This document shows, in pieces, positions 41,487-50,600 of a stretch of 64,000 nt of DNA. Each line of letters starts with the position of its first letter. Position 1 is the first letter of the stretch. The stretch is from Chryseobacterium sp. KLBC 52 (lineage in GTDB: Bacteria; Bacteroidota; Bacteroidia; Flavobacteriales; Weeksellaceae): NCBI RefSeq assembly GCF_003347605.1, contig NZ_QDFZ01000005.1, positions 214,996 to 278,995 of the forward strand, in the 5' to 3' direction. A program made the position numbers and the translations under genes. The notes beneath the pieces were generated by a model. It did not search any database, was not told the DNA's origin, and saw nothing but the letters and a program-made list of their open reading frames with translations.

Positions 41487-42812
41487 ATGAACCATGTAAA
41501 ATACAGAGTGGGGAAATGGCTGCCCTCAGACAGAAAGTTCCTCAACACCTGGCTGGAAAAAAAAGTAAAACAGGCTCAAAACAGCAGACTTCCAATGAAT
41601 CCGGCCGTTGCTGATCTCAGGGACGCGATCTACAATGATCCTGTTTTATATATGAGCTTTACCAGCATGTATGATGAGATCCCGCAAGGATACAATGAAC
41701 CTGTTAAAAACTTCGAAACCATGCTCCTTATTATCAATCAGGTTTTACAGGAAGCGCCTTGCTACAGTGTTATAGAAGATAATATAGGACTTGTAGGATT
41801 TCCCATCAATGCGATTGTAGACTGGGCAATGGGAACACAGGCAGGATATTTAACGTTTCTTCATCCCGAAGTGAATCAAAAACTAAGCGTTATTTTAGCA
41901 GAATGGAAGACTTTTCTGGAATCTCCGGCATCACAATATGTTTTGGTGAATGGTCCGGTAAACCAACCACAGCCGGATTACACCAATCCTTTAGGCTGGT
42001 TTTCACCACAAGCCCTGGAAGCCATTGCCGCCATGGATCCTTTAAGAGGAAAAGGGAATAATCCTGAAGATCCTTTGCAGAATTTCATTTACAATTATCA
42101 ATGTCAACCTGATGAACCTTATTTTGGATTCAAAAGCTGGGACGATTTTTTTACCCGTCAATTTAATCCGGGAGTGAGAGAAGTAAGTCAAGAAGACAAA
42201 GATCCGTCAGTGATTGTTAACGCCTGCGAATCGGCTCCTTATAATTGTGTTACCAATGCCCAGATGAAAGATAAATTCTGGATGAAAGGGCAGCCTTATT
42301 CCTTACTGGATATTATGAACCATCATGAACTGGCTCAGAAATTTGGTGATAACAGCACAGTCTATCAGGCATTTCTTTGTGCTAAAACCTATCATCGATG
42401 GAACAGTCCGGTAGATGGTACCATTGTAGCCATTGAGAATGTTCCGGGAACCTATTACGCTGAAGCTCCTATTGAAGGTTATGATCCTTCCGGCCCCAAT
42501 GATTCTCAGGGATATATCACAGAACTGGCTACACGTGCCTTGATTTTCATCCAGTCGGATAATGATAAAATAGGATTGATGTGTTTTGTCGCTGTTGGAA
42601 TGGCTGAAGTATCCAGCTGTGAAATTACAGTAAAAGAAGGAGATCATGTTAAAAAAGGAGATCCTATAGGGACCTTCCATTTTGGTGGATCTACCCACTG
42701 TCTGATTTTCAGGCCTGAAGTCAATATTGATTTTGACTTCCATGGGCAGACACCTTGCCTGAATACCTATAACATTCCTTTGAAAGCAAGAATCGGAGTA
42801 GTCACAAACTAG
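41487..42812 (+). CDS. Phosphatidylserine-decarboxylase-type pyruvoyl decarboxylase
   Basis: A 441-residue protein with a PSD-like C-terminal domain (about 230-430) and a longer N-terminal extension found in a subgroup that includes fungal L-tryptophan decarboxylases (PsiD). The self-processing site is FGGSTHCLIF, with S402 as the residue that becomes the pyruvoyl group. The catalytic His/Asp regions are H301 region (MNHHELAQKF) and FHRWNSPVDGTIV (TYHRWNSPVDG). A true phosphatidylserine decarboxylase would be shorter and membrane-bound, so an amino-acid decarboxylase role is plausible but unproven. It is monocistronic with a strong terminator. Confidence 0.85.
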   Translation: MNHVKYRVGKWLPSDRKFLNTWLEKKVKQAQNSRLPMNPAVADLRDAIYNDPVLYMSFTSMYDEIPQGYNEPVKNFETMLLIINQVLQEAPCYSVIEDNIGLVGFPINAIVDWAMGTQAGYLTFLHPEVNQKLSVILAEWKTFLESPASQYVLVNGPVNQPQPDYTNPLGWFSPQALEAIAAMDPLRGKGNNPEDPLQNFIYNYQCQPDEPYFGFKSWDDFFTRQFNPGVREVSQEDKDPSVIVNACESAPYNCVTNAQMKDKFWMKGQPYSLLDIMNHHELAQKFGDNSTVYQAFLCAKTYHRWNSPVDGTIVAIENVPGTYYAEAPIEGYDPSGPNDSQGYITELATRALIFIQSDNDKIGLMCFVAVGMAEVSSCEITVKEGDHVKKGDPIGTFHFGGSTHCLIFRPEVNIDFDFHGQTPCLNTYNIPLKARIGVVTN

Positions 42813-42837
42813 ATCATACGTCAAAATCATATGTATC

Positions 42838-42881
42838 AATCATAGAAACAGAAAATAATTTTCAGTTTCTATGATTTTTTT
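42838..42881 (+). terminator. Terminator of the pyruvoyl decarboxylase gene
   Basis: AATCATAGAAAC (42838-42849) and GTTTCTATGATT (42865-42876) form a 12-bp stem, followed by a T run. Confidence 0.8.
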
Positions 42882-43030
42882 ATAGAAGTTATGAAACAGT
42901 AAACTTTTCCATAATTCTGTTCTCAAAACAGATGAAACGCTTTACACTAAAACATACAACATGTTATTTATCAACAAATTAAATAGCATTATATACAATT
43001 TAATCAAATGATTAAAATATTTGATTAAAT

Positions 43031-43374
43031 TATACCCTTTATGTTTTTGCCGCAATTTATCTTATTGCTTTACTCGGGTTGGGACTGCTCATATCCACTT
43101 TTGCTGATACCCAGCTGCAGGCCATGTTTATTGCCTATTTCTTTATGATGGTATTTATGCTGATGAGTGGTTTTTTACGAATACCGAAAGTATGCCGGAC
43201 TGGGCCCGGAAAATGTCTAATCTTACGCCAGTAACTTATTTTATTAAAGTAGTAAGACTTATTATATTGAAAGACAGCTGATTACATGAAGTACAAACCG
43301 AATTCTTTTATCTGATAGGATTTGCCATTGTTCTCAACGGGCTTGAGATTTATAATTACAGAAAGACCAATTAA
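43031..43374 (+). pseudogene. Decayed C-terminal part of an ABC-2 type transporter permease
   Basis: Conceptual translation gives IALLGLGLLISTFADTQLQA, an ABC-2 permease membrane motif, and, after a frameshift near 43166, FTNTESMPDWARK, NLTPVTYFIKVVRLIILKDS and finally GFAIVLNGLEIYNYRKTN and a stop. An in-frame TGA interrupts near 43276. Intact permeases end with the same ESMPxWAQ...NPVTYFI...NxxxxxYRK pattern. The N-terminal two-thirds is missing, so this is a remnant of a deletion. No cognate ATPase gene is in the window. Confidence 0.75.
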
Positions 43375-43411
43375 ACAAAATGAAATGGGTGAAACTTATA
43401 TTTCACCCATT
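43371..43411 (-). terminator. Terminator overlapping the anti-sigma factor stop
   Basis: AATGGGTGAAA (43384-43394) and TTTCACCCATT (43401-43411) form a perfect 11-bp stem with a 6-base loop. On the minus strand it is followed by a T-rich stretch (TTTCATTTTG). The stem spans the stop codon of the gene ending at 43396. Confidence 0.7.
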
Positions 43412-44220
43412 ACAAACATATTTTCCATAGTAGGAACGCTGCTTCCGCCTTCTTTTTCAAGCGTAATAGCAAAAGCCTGAGCTTCCGGTATACTGGCCAA
43501 GGCAATCCTGCTGTCTTTATCTTCAGTGTACATTCCGGCATTTACCGGTTTCCCGTCTTCTATCGCCCAAAGCTGATATTGCATACCTTCAGGGGCTTTG
43601 GGAAGTTTTTCTGCATTCAGATAGACTTCTTTTGTTTTTTTATCCCAGAAAACCATGGCTTTGGCCTCTGTATGTTTTTCTACACCCTTCAGCATCACCA
43701 TCTGCATATCAGGATTAGAAAACATATCAATCTTAAGATTCATTTTCTCCATAGCCCGATCCTGATTCTTCTTGTCTGCCATCATCAATGCCATTTTCTC
43801 CTGATTGGCAGATTGCGTATTCATCCAGAATACGTTTCCGCCAACACTTACCAGAAATAATACCGAAGCTGCTATAGCATAGGTTTTCCATGGAGTGCTT
43901 CTCTGAATCTCCTTTCTGTCTGTATTATTTTCTGCCTGTCTTCCTACTACAGGAATATCTGGTGAAAGAGCAGGAGTTATTTCTTCAACCACCTGTTCCT
44001 GCTGAATTTTATTCCAGATCTTAGATTTCAAATCACCTGGAGGTGTTACAGCCTGAGCTGTAGCAAGTTGTTCCAAAGTTTTCTGTGCTTCTTCAAAAGC
44101 CGCTTTCACTTCAGCATTATTCTTCATCACACACTCCAAAATCCCTGCTTCCTCGGGAGAAGCATGACCAAGAATATAAGATTCTATAATTCCGGATGAT
44201 ATGTATTCTTTAGTGTTCAA
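43396..44220 (-). CDS. Anti-sigma factor (RskA-like) for the adjacent ECF sigma factor
   Basis: A 274-residue membrane protein: a cytoplasmic N-terminal region (about 1-115; starts NTKEYISSGIIESYILG, AEEAGILECVM) followed by a single transmembrane helix (about 115-135) and a periplasmic part with a RskA-type domain (GMQYQLWAIEDGKPVNAGMYTED at about 222-245). Characteristic zinc HxxxCxxC anti-sigma residues are not seen. It starts 1 base after the sigma-factor stop and is on the same strand, so the pair is translated together. It likely holds the sigma factor at the membrane until a signal is received. Confidence 0.88.
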   Translation of the reverse strand: MNTKEYISSGIIESYILGHASPEEAGILECVMKNNAEVKAAFEEAQKTLEQLATAQAVTPPGDLKSKIWNKIQQEQVVEEITPALSPDIPVVGRQAENNTDRKEIQRSTPWKTYAIAASVLFLVSVGGNVFWMNTQSANQEKMALMMADKKNQDRAMEKMNLKIDMFSNPDMQMVMLKGVEKHTEAKAMVFWDKKTKEVYLNAEKLPKAPEGMQYQLWAIEDGKPVNAGMYTEDKDSRIALASIPEAQAFAITLEKEGGSSVPTMENMFVMGEI

Positions 44221-44221
44221 T

Positions 44222-44833
44222 TTATTGATAATCTTTTAGCAAATCTTTTAATTTCATCAGTGCATTCCGCATTTTCGTTTTTACCGTTCCCAGCGGTATC
44301 TTCAGTTTTTCGGATATTTCATGCTGGGTATATCCCTGATAATAAGCAAGGTTTATAAGTTCCTGCTTGTCTGCTTCCAGATCTTCCAGCACGTTATTAA
44401 ATCCGATATAATCGGAAGAATTATTGGTAGTTGAAAGTTCTGCAGTATTATATACGAAATCGGGAAGTGATTGGTTTTTAAGCTCATTCTGGAATCCTTT
44501 AGACTTTAGATAGTCGATAGCCGTATTACGGGCAATATTGATCATCCATGTATAAAACCGCCCTTTGGACGAGTCATACTGATGAATGGAGTTCCATATT
44601 TTAACAAAAACATCCTGAATAACTTCTTCGGTATATTCTTTAGACTGAACGATTCGAAGAATGATTCCATACAACGCACCGGAGTAGTGGTCATACAGAT
44701 AATGAAAACCGTTTTCGTTTTTTTCTTTTAATAAAACGATAAGTTCTTCTTCAGAATAGGTTGTTTTAATAATATTTATTTTTCTGCTCAAATGTAATAA
44801 AATAAAACATATAGTCAACAAAATCCAATACAT
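44222..44833 (-). CDS. ECF-type RNA polymerase sigma factor
   Basis: A 203-residue sigma-70 family protein of the ECF group with region 2 (YLYDHYSGALYGIILRIVQ, DVFVKIWNSIHQYD, FYTWMINIARNTAIDYLKS) and region 4 (LAYYQGYTQHEISEKLKIPLGTVKTKMRNAL). The ATG at 44833 adds a hydrophobic stretch (WILLTICFILLHL) atypical for a sigma factor, so a TTG at 44791 is likely the real start (189 residues). It forms a sigma/anti-sigma unit with the gene at 43396. The fasciclin and ferritin-like genes that follow upstream on the plus strand could be its targets. Confidence 0.88.
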   Translation of the reverse strand: MYWILLTICFILLHLSRKINIIKTTYSEEELIVLLKEKNENGFHYLYDHYSGALYGIILRIVQSKEYTEEVIQDVFVKIWNSIHQYDSSKGRFYTWMINIARNTAIDYLKSKGFQNELKNQSLPDFVYNTAELSTTNNSSDYIGFNNVLEDLEADKQELINLAYYQGYTQHEISEKLKIPLGTVKTKMRNALMKLKDLLKDYQ

Positions 44834-45043
44834 ATTTTATTTCATACATGTTTTCCTGAGAATTATTGAAAAATATTCAATTTTTAAATAGTATTTCAGA
44901 AGTTGATTCTATTATCCACGAAAAATAATCCACTACAAATCAGATAGTTATAATTTATTTTGTTTTTTTTCAATCTAAAACAAAACCAGCCTCGTAAATG
45001 ATTTTAAAAACACATTCAATATAATTAACTAAAAATCAACGTA

Positions 45044-45613
45044 ATGAACACACATTCAAGAATCACAATTTTAGCAATGGTAGTTTTATCATTTGCTTTC
45101 AGCGGGAAGGTAACTGCACAAACGATGAAAGAAAAAACAGTAATGGTAGGAGGAGCTCCTATGTATCCTTCCAAGAACATTATTGAAAATGCGGTCAACT
45201 CCAGGGATCATAAAACCCTTGTAGCTGCCGTAAAAGCTGCCGGTCTGGTAGAAACATTACAGGGAGCAGGACCTTTTACCGTATTGGCACCTACAGATGC
45301 TGCCTTTGCAAAACTTCCAAAAGGAACGGTAGAAAATCTTGTAAAACCTGAAAACAAAGCCACACTTACTTCTATCTTAACCTATCATGTTCTTCCCGGA
45401 AGATACAGTGCTAAAGAAATTTGGGCCGCTGTAAAAGCAGGGAATGGAAAAAGTATGATGAAAACTGTACAGGGAGAGGATCTTACTTTCTGGACCAAAG
45501 GAAAAGACCTTTACATTAAAGATGCAAAAGGAAACAGCGCCAAAGTAACAATTGCTGATGTGAACCAATCTAACGGAGTGATTCATGTAATAGATACGGT
45601 ATTGATGCCATAA
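45044..45613 (+). CDS. Fasciclin-domain secreted protein
   Basis: A 189-residue protein with a signal peptide (about 1-27; ILAMVVLSFAFSGKVTAQ) and one FAS1 domain (about 50-188). H1 motif: GAGPFTVLAPTDAAFAKLP; H2 motif: TILTYHVLPGRYS-like YHVLPG; ends NGVIHVIDTVLMP, the classic FAS1 end. FAS1 domains serve in adhesion or surface interaction in bacteria. It is transcribed away from an ECF sigma/anti-sigma pair, a neighbour relation often seen in Flavobacteria, and could be regulated by it. It is monocistronic with a terminator at 45632. Confidence 0.92.
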   Translation: MNTHSRITILAMVVLSFAFSGKVTAQTMKEKTVMVGGAPMYPSKNIIENAVNSRDHKTLVAAVKAAGLVETLQGAGPFTVLAPTDAAFAKLPKGTVENLVKPENKATLTSILTYHVLPGRYSAKEIWAAVKAGNGKSMMKTVQGEDLTFWTKGKDLYIKDAKGNSAKVTIADVNQSNGVIHVIDTVLMP

Positions 45614-45631
45614 TAAATTCTAAGATTTCAG

Positions 45632-45658
45632 ACAGCATATTCACTATGCTGTTTTTCT
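45632..45658 (+). terminator. Terminator of the fasciclin gene
   Basis: ACAGCATA (45632-45639) pairs with TATGCTGT (45645-45652), loop 5, followed by TTTTTCTTTC. Confidence 0.75.
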
Positions 45659-45692
45659 TTCTTTTATATCTAACACTAGAAAAATTAATAGT

Positions 45693-46403
45693 ATGAAAAA
45701 ATCAATTCAGGTTTCTAATCAAGGTGCCACCCTTGATACCAGCAGAAGAAACTTTTTAAAATTAAGTGGAGTGGGACTGGCCATCGCAGGTCTTACCATC
45801 ATCGGATGTAATGACGATGATGACTTTCAGATCATAGAAGAATCCAAGTATGATCTTGGAACAGGAGATGTAGGCGTACTCAATTATGCCTATGCTCTGG
45901 AACAGCTTGAAGCCGATTTTTATACCAAAGTAGTCAACAATTTTTATACGGGAATTTCCAGTATTGAAAAAGAGGTTTTTACAGATCTCTACCATCACGA
46001 GGTGATTCACAGAGATTTTTTCAAAGTTGCGATTAGTGGTGCTACAGATCATGTACTCCCTAAACTTGAATTCCAATATCCGAATGTGAATTTTAATGAC
46101 AGAAATTCAGTATTGGCTACCGCAAAAGCATTGGAAGATACCGGTGTTGCAGCTTATAATGGAGCGGGAAAATATATTTCCAATTCTGCCTATCTTGTGA
46201 TTGCCGGCAAAATAGTTTCTGTGGAAGCCAGACATGCCTCTGCCATCAGAAATTTAATCAATCCCGGATCTGCAGATTTCTCGGGAGATGATGTGATAGA
46301 TGCCAATGGACTTGATCTCGCCAAAGAGCCGAAAGACATTGTAATGGCTGCCGGAGCATTCATCAAAACCCCTTTTACCTGGAAAGAAAGAGGGATCAAC
46401 TAA
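45693..46403 (+). CDS. Ferritin-like domain protein, Tat lipoprotein-type
   Basis: A 236-residue protein with a twin-arginine signal (SRRNFLKLSGVGLAIAG) and a likely lipidated cysteine in TIIGCNDDDD, so it is exported as a folded lipoprotein. The four-helix ferritin-like (DUF/Ferritin_2) domain spans about 55-225, with repeated ExxH ligands (YALEQLEADFY, HHEVIHRDFF, EARHASAIRN). It precedes a paralogue at 46428 by 24 bases. Metal and function are not known; similar proteins are linked to oxidative or desiccation stress. Confidence 0.87.
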   Translation: MKKSIQVSNQGATLDTSRRNFLKLSGVGLAIAGLTIIGCNDDDDFQIIEESKYDLGTGDVGVLNYAYALEQLEADFYTKVVNNFYTGISSIEKEVFTDLYHHEVIHRDFFKVAISGATDHVLPKLEFQYPNVNFNDRNSVLATAKALEDTGVAAYNGAGKYISNSAYLVIAGKIVSVEARHASAIRNLINPGSADFSGDDVIDANGLDLAKEPKDIVMAAGAFIKTPFTWKERGIN

Positions 46404-46427
46404 TCATTCACCTTAAAAACTCACATT

Positions 46428-47243
46428 ATGAATATTCTTAGATTACTGGACAAGCTTTCTGATGATAAATTTTTCACTTCAGAAGCTTCAAGACTGGAAA
46501 CCATGACGAATATTTCTTTATTCGGAAAAAAAGCAGCTACAGCAGCTGTACCTCTTGGATTAGGAGCAATGATGGCTACTCCAGCCAAAGCAGAAGCTCC
46601 CAAAACGGCATTAACAGGTATGGCTTTAAAAAGTACACTCACAGATGCTTTACAACTGGCATTGGTACTGGAATACCTGGAAAATGAGTATTACAGTATA
46701 GGATTGTCCACACCAGGATTAATCCCTAATGGAGACAGAACCGTTTTCATGCAGATTTCAAAACATGAATCCGCCCATGTAAGCTTCCTGAAAAGCACGC
46801 TGACTTCTTTAGGAACAACTCCCGGAAATAAGCCTACGTTTGATTTTACAGCCGGAGGAAATTTCATGCCTTTTACAGATTATAACCAGTTTCTTATCCT
46901 TGCTCAGGCCTTTGAAGATACCGGAGTAAGGGCTTATAAAGGACAGGCAGGAAATGTGATGTCCAATAAAGTGGTCCTTCAGGCAGCATTACAGATTCAT
47001 TCCGTTGAAGCAAGACATGCGTCACAGGTAAGAAGAATGAGAGCCAACAAAGGGTGGATTGAGCTTGCGAACGGTGGAAGTATGCCTTCAGCCACCAATC
47101 CTGTATATGCCGGAGAAGACAATACCAATCAGGCAGGCTACAACACAGCAACTTTATTTGGTGCTGCGGCAGGTTCTGCAGCGTATGATGAAATTTTAAG
47201 TGGCAGCGATGCACAGGCTATTGCTTCCCTGTTCATAGTTTAG
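46428..47243 (+). CDS. Ferritin-like domain protein, second of tandem pair
   Basis: A 271-residue paralogue of the preceding gene. It has the same four-helix pattern with metal-binding segments LALVLEYLENEYYSIGL, ISKHESAHVSFLK and HSVEARHASQVRRMR. It has a Sec/Tat-like hydrophobic stretch near 30-60 (FGKKAATAAVPLGLGAMMATPAKAE), without the RR pair, so export may depend on the partner. Both genes lie after the FAS1 gene and form one transcription unit ended by the terminator at 47271. Confidence 0.85.
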   Translation: MNILRLLDKLSDDKFFTSEASRLETMTNISLFGKKAATAAVPLGLGAMMATPAKAEAPKTALTGMALKSTLTDALQLALVLEYLENEYYSIGLSTPGLIPNGDRTVFMQISKHESAHVSFLKSTLTSLGTTPGNKPTFDFTAGGNFMPFTDYNQFLILAQAFEDTGVRAYKGQAGNVMSNKVVLQAALQIHSVEARHASQVRRMRANKGWIELANGGSMPSATNPVYAGEDNTNQAGYNTATLFGAAAGSAAYDEILSGSDAQAIASLFIV

Positions 47244-47270
47244 TTGTGATTTGGATGATGATAAGTGGTG

Positions 47271-47307
47271 AGTCCATTTCCGAATTTTCCGGGAATGGAC
47301 TTTTTTT
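47271..47307 (+). terminator. Terminator of the ferritin-like pair
   Basis: AGTCCATTTCC (47271-47281) pairs with GGGAATGGACT (47291-47301), 11 bp with one G-U pair, followed by TTTTTTT. Confidence 0.85.
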
Positions 47308-47649
47308 AATACTTAATCATCAGCCTTTAAAAATATTCATATTTAAGATGTATTATACAGCAGATTTCATTCACTAAGCATCTTATTATCAGACAAGGTA
47401 TTTTTATCTTCATAATAGATATTACTTCTTTTTTTATTTAAAACTTTTTCCCGTTAATTTTAAATAAACACACATATAGCTTTATTATCAAATTTCCTGT
47501 AACGGAATACGAAATAATTTCGTAATTTGGTTTACTTATTAAAATAATAATTTAAAGCACTTAAAAATATTTAAAATATAAACTTTAATGCCTTGATTAT
47601 CATTTTTTAATAATCAAAAAAGAAAAGTCTCTAATTGTTGATATAGTAT
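47308..47649. other. AT-rich regulatory region before the hybrid kinase
   Basis: This 342-base AT-rich gap contains no ORF I can support. It has the palindrome at 47508-47524 and, next to it, a possible -33 (TTTG, 47526-47529) 18 bases before the weak -7-like TAATTTAA (47548-47555). Confidence 0.45.
47508..47524. promoter_or_regulatory. Perfect palindrome upstream of the hybrid kinase gene
   Basis: TACGAAA-TAA-TTTCGTA is a perfect 7-bp inverted repeat with 3-base spacer. It sits just upstream of a possible -33 element, about 125 bases before the ATG at 47650. Operator function is a guess. Confidence 0.45.
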
Positions 47650-50600
47650 ATGAAGAAGTATCCAATTCCTGCGAATGAAGAAGGGAGAATGAAGAAACTG
47701 GAGTATTTTGATCTTTTAAACCTTGAAAAAGATCCCCAGTTAGACATTTTTGCAGAAACAGCATGTCTGGTGACAGACTGCCCTGCAGCGCTTATTGCCA
47801 TGATGGAAAGCGAAACCCAAACCATTCAGAGTTGTGTGGGAATGGCTCTTGATTTTGTAGACAGAAAAAATACGGTATGCCAATATTCCATTGCAAGTGG
47901 AGAAATTCTGATCATCAATGATACATTATTGGATGAAAGATCATCAGAAAATCCACTTATTCTTGCTGGTGGAATCCGGTTTTATGCAGGAGTACCTTTG
48001 ATTGATGATGAAGGATTCGCATTAGGAACCATTTGTGTTATCGATTATAAACCTAAAACCATCACAAAAGACCAGATATCTGCTCTGAAAAAAATAGGAG
48101 ACGCCATCACAAAAATTCTTACAGGCAAAAGGAAAAATATCCAGGCTGAGTATTTTCAACAAACTTTTACCATTTCCAATAACCTGATCTGTGTTCTGGA
48201 TAAAGACTTTTCACTGAAAGAGAGTAATCCTGCTTTTGAAAACACCTTTCAAATGGATAAAGGTCAGATTCTTGGCAAGAATTTCCTGGATCTGATAGGG
48301 AATCATAATTCTCAACTCCAGTTACTTTCCAAAAACCTTCCCAATACAGATGAAGAAGTTACATTTACTACTTCCACAAAGATAGATGATACCCAAACGA
48401 TTATTATTGAATGGTATTTAAAGCTCAATCAGAATCATTCAGAGATTTTTTGTTTTGGAATTAATATCACCCAACGTATTGAAGAAAAGCTTAAACTGGA
48501 AAGCTCTGAACGCCGCTTCAGAAGCTTCTTTGAAAACGCTATAGGCTTGATGAGCATGCATGATATGGAAGGAAATATCATTGCGGTCAACGAAAAAGGA
48601 AGAGAAACCCTTCAATATTCTGCTGAAGAGGTAGAACGGTTGAATTTAAAAGATCTTGTTCCTAAAAAGAACTGGCCTCTTCTCGAGCAATATCTCGAAA
48701 GAATTAATAAAAACCATGAAGATTTCGGGACTATGATCCTGAAAGCAAAAGGAGGTGAAGAAATGATCTGGATGTACCACAATCTTGTGGAGATCAATAA
48801 AGAAGGAAAACCCTATGTGGTGAGTACAGCACTGAATGTTACGGAAAGAGTAAGTTTGGAAAAAGATCTTGTTCATACCAAAAAAATGCTGGAGCAGACA
48901 AGTGCCGTTGCTCAGGTAGGAGGATGGGAGGTTAACCTGAAAAACAACACGGTTTTTTGGTCGCAGTCTACCCGGGAAATCCATAAAATAGACAAAAATT
49001 TCCAGCCTGATTTTGAAAATGCACTGGGTTTTTACAGTGAAAAAAGCCGTGAAAAGCTGGAATCCTTATTCGAAAAGGCTATAAAAGACGGCGTTCCCTA
49101 CGATGAAGAATTACAGCTTATACAAAATGACGGTGTGATGATCTGGGTAAGGGTAAAAGGTATACCGGAATTTGAAGATGGAGTATGTACCAGAGTCTAC
49201 GGAATCATTCAGAATATTGATACCTTCAAAAATATCTACCTTGAACTGGCCAGAAAAGAAGCTATGCTGCAGTCTTTTGTAAAATACGTCCCTTCTACAG
49301 TAGCCATGTTTGATAAAGATCTCAATTATGTTTCCGTAAGCAGAAGCTGGAAAGATGAGTTTCAGATGAATGACATCAGACTTATTGGAGAGAACATGTT
49401 TAAAATATCACCCAATGTACCGGATGAGAGATTAAAAATCTATCAGGATGCACTGGCAGGAAAGGCCTATAAAAACGAAGACATGGCCATAGAAGTGCCC
49501 GGTAAGGGAATCATTCAGCATTACAGCGTGGAGGTGACACCATGGTATCTTTCCAATAATGTTATAGGAGGAATTATTGTTTCTGCACAAAATATTACAC
49601 CCTCCGTAAAAATCAATAGAGAACTGAAAAATGCCAAAAAAATGGCAGATATTGCCAGCAAAGCAAAGTCTGAATTCTTAGCCAACATGAGCCATGAAAT
49701 CCGGACTCCGCTGAATGGTGTTATCGGTTTCTCCGACCTTCTTCTAAAAACGCCATTGAATGATATACAGACTCAATACCTCAATTATATCAATGAATCA
49801 GGAGAGAACCTATTGAATATCATCAACGATATTCTTGATTTCTCGAAGGTAGAATCCGGAAAAATGGACCTTATCATTGAGAAGTCTAATATTTATGACA
49901 TGGTAAGCCAGGTGATCAATGTAATCCTTTACCAGTCGCAGAAAAAAAATATCGAATTACTGTTGAATATAGAACAGGGACTTCCGGAAACCATCTGGCT
50001 GGATGAATCAAGGTTGAAACAGATTTTGGTCAACCTCCTTGGAAATGCTGTGAAATTTACAGAACAGGGAGAAATAGAACTTAAAGTAGAAAAGCTGAAT
50101 CTGGACAGCAAGAATATCAAATTGAGATTTTCGGTAAGAGATACCGGAATTGGTATCCCTAAAGAAAAACAACAGCATATTTTCAATGCCTTTACCCAGG
50201 AAAACAGTTCTATCAGCAAAAGATATGGTGGAACAGGTCTGGGATTAACTATTTCCAATAATATTCTGAAATATATGGGAAGCAGCCTCTCGTTAGTAAG
50301 CGAACTTCAAAAAGGATCTGTTTTCTATTTTGATATCGAAGTTCCTTATGAACTATCTGATCGTCATGAAGACGAAGATCTGAAAATAAACAAGGTCCTT
50401 ATTGTTGATGATAATGAAGCCAACAGGATTATTATTCAGCATATGCTTGCTTATAAAAATATAGATTCAAAGCTTGCAGCCAATGGAATGGAAGCTCTTC
50501 AGATATTGCTTGCAGGAGAGCGTTTTGATGTCATTCTGATGGACTATCATATGCCTATTATTTCCGGGCTGGAAACGATAGAAAAAATCAAGGAATTGTT

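Noticed and set aside
42303..42839. Minus-strand 178-codon ORF opposite the pyruvoyl decarboxylase
   Set aside because: Translation is Cys- and Ile-rich without motifs, and the plus strand encodes a full PSD-type domain at the same place.
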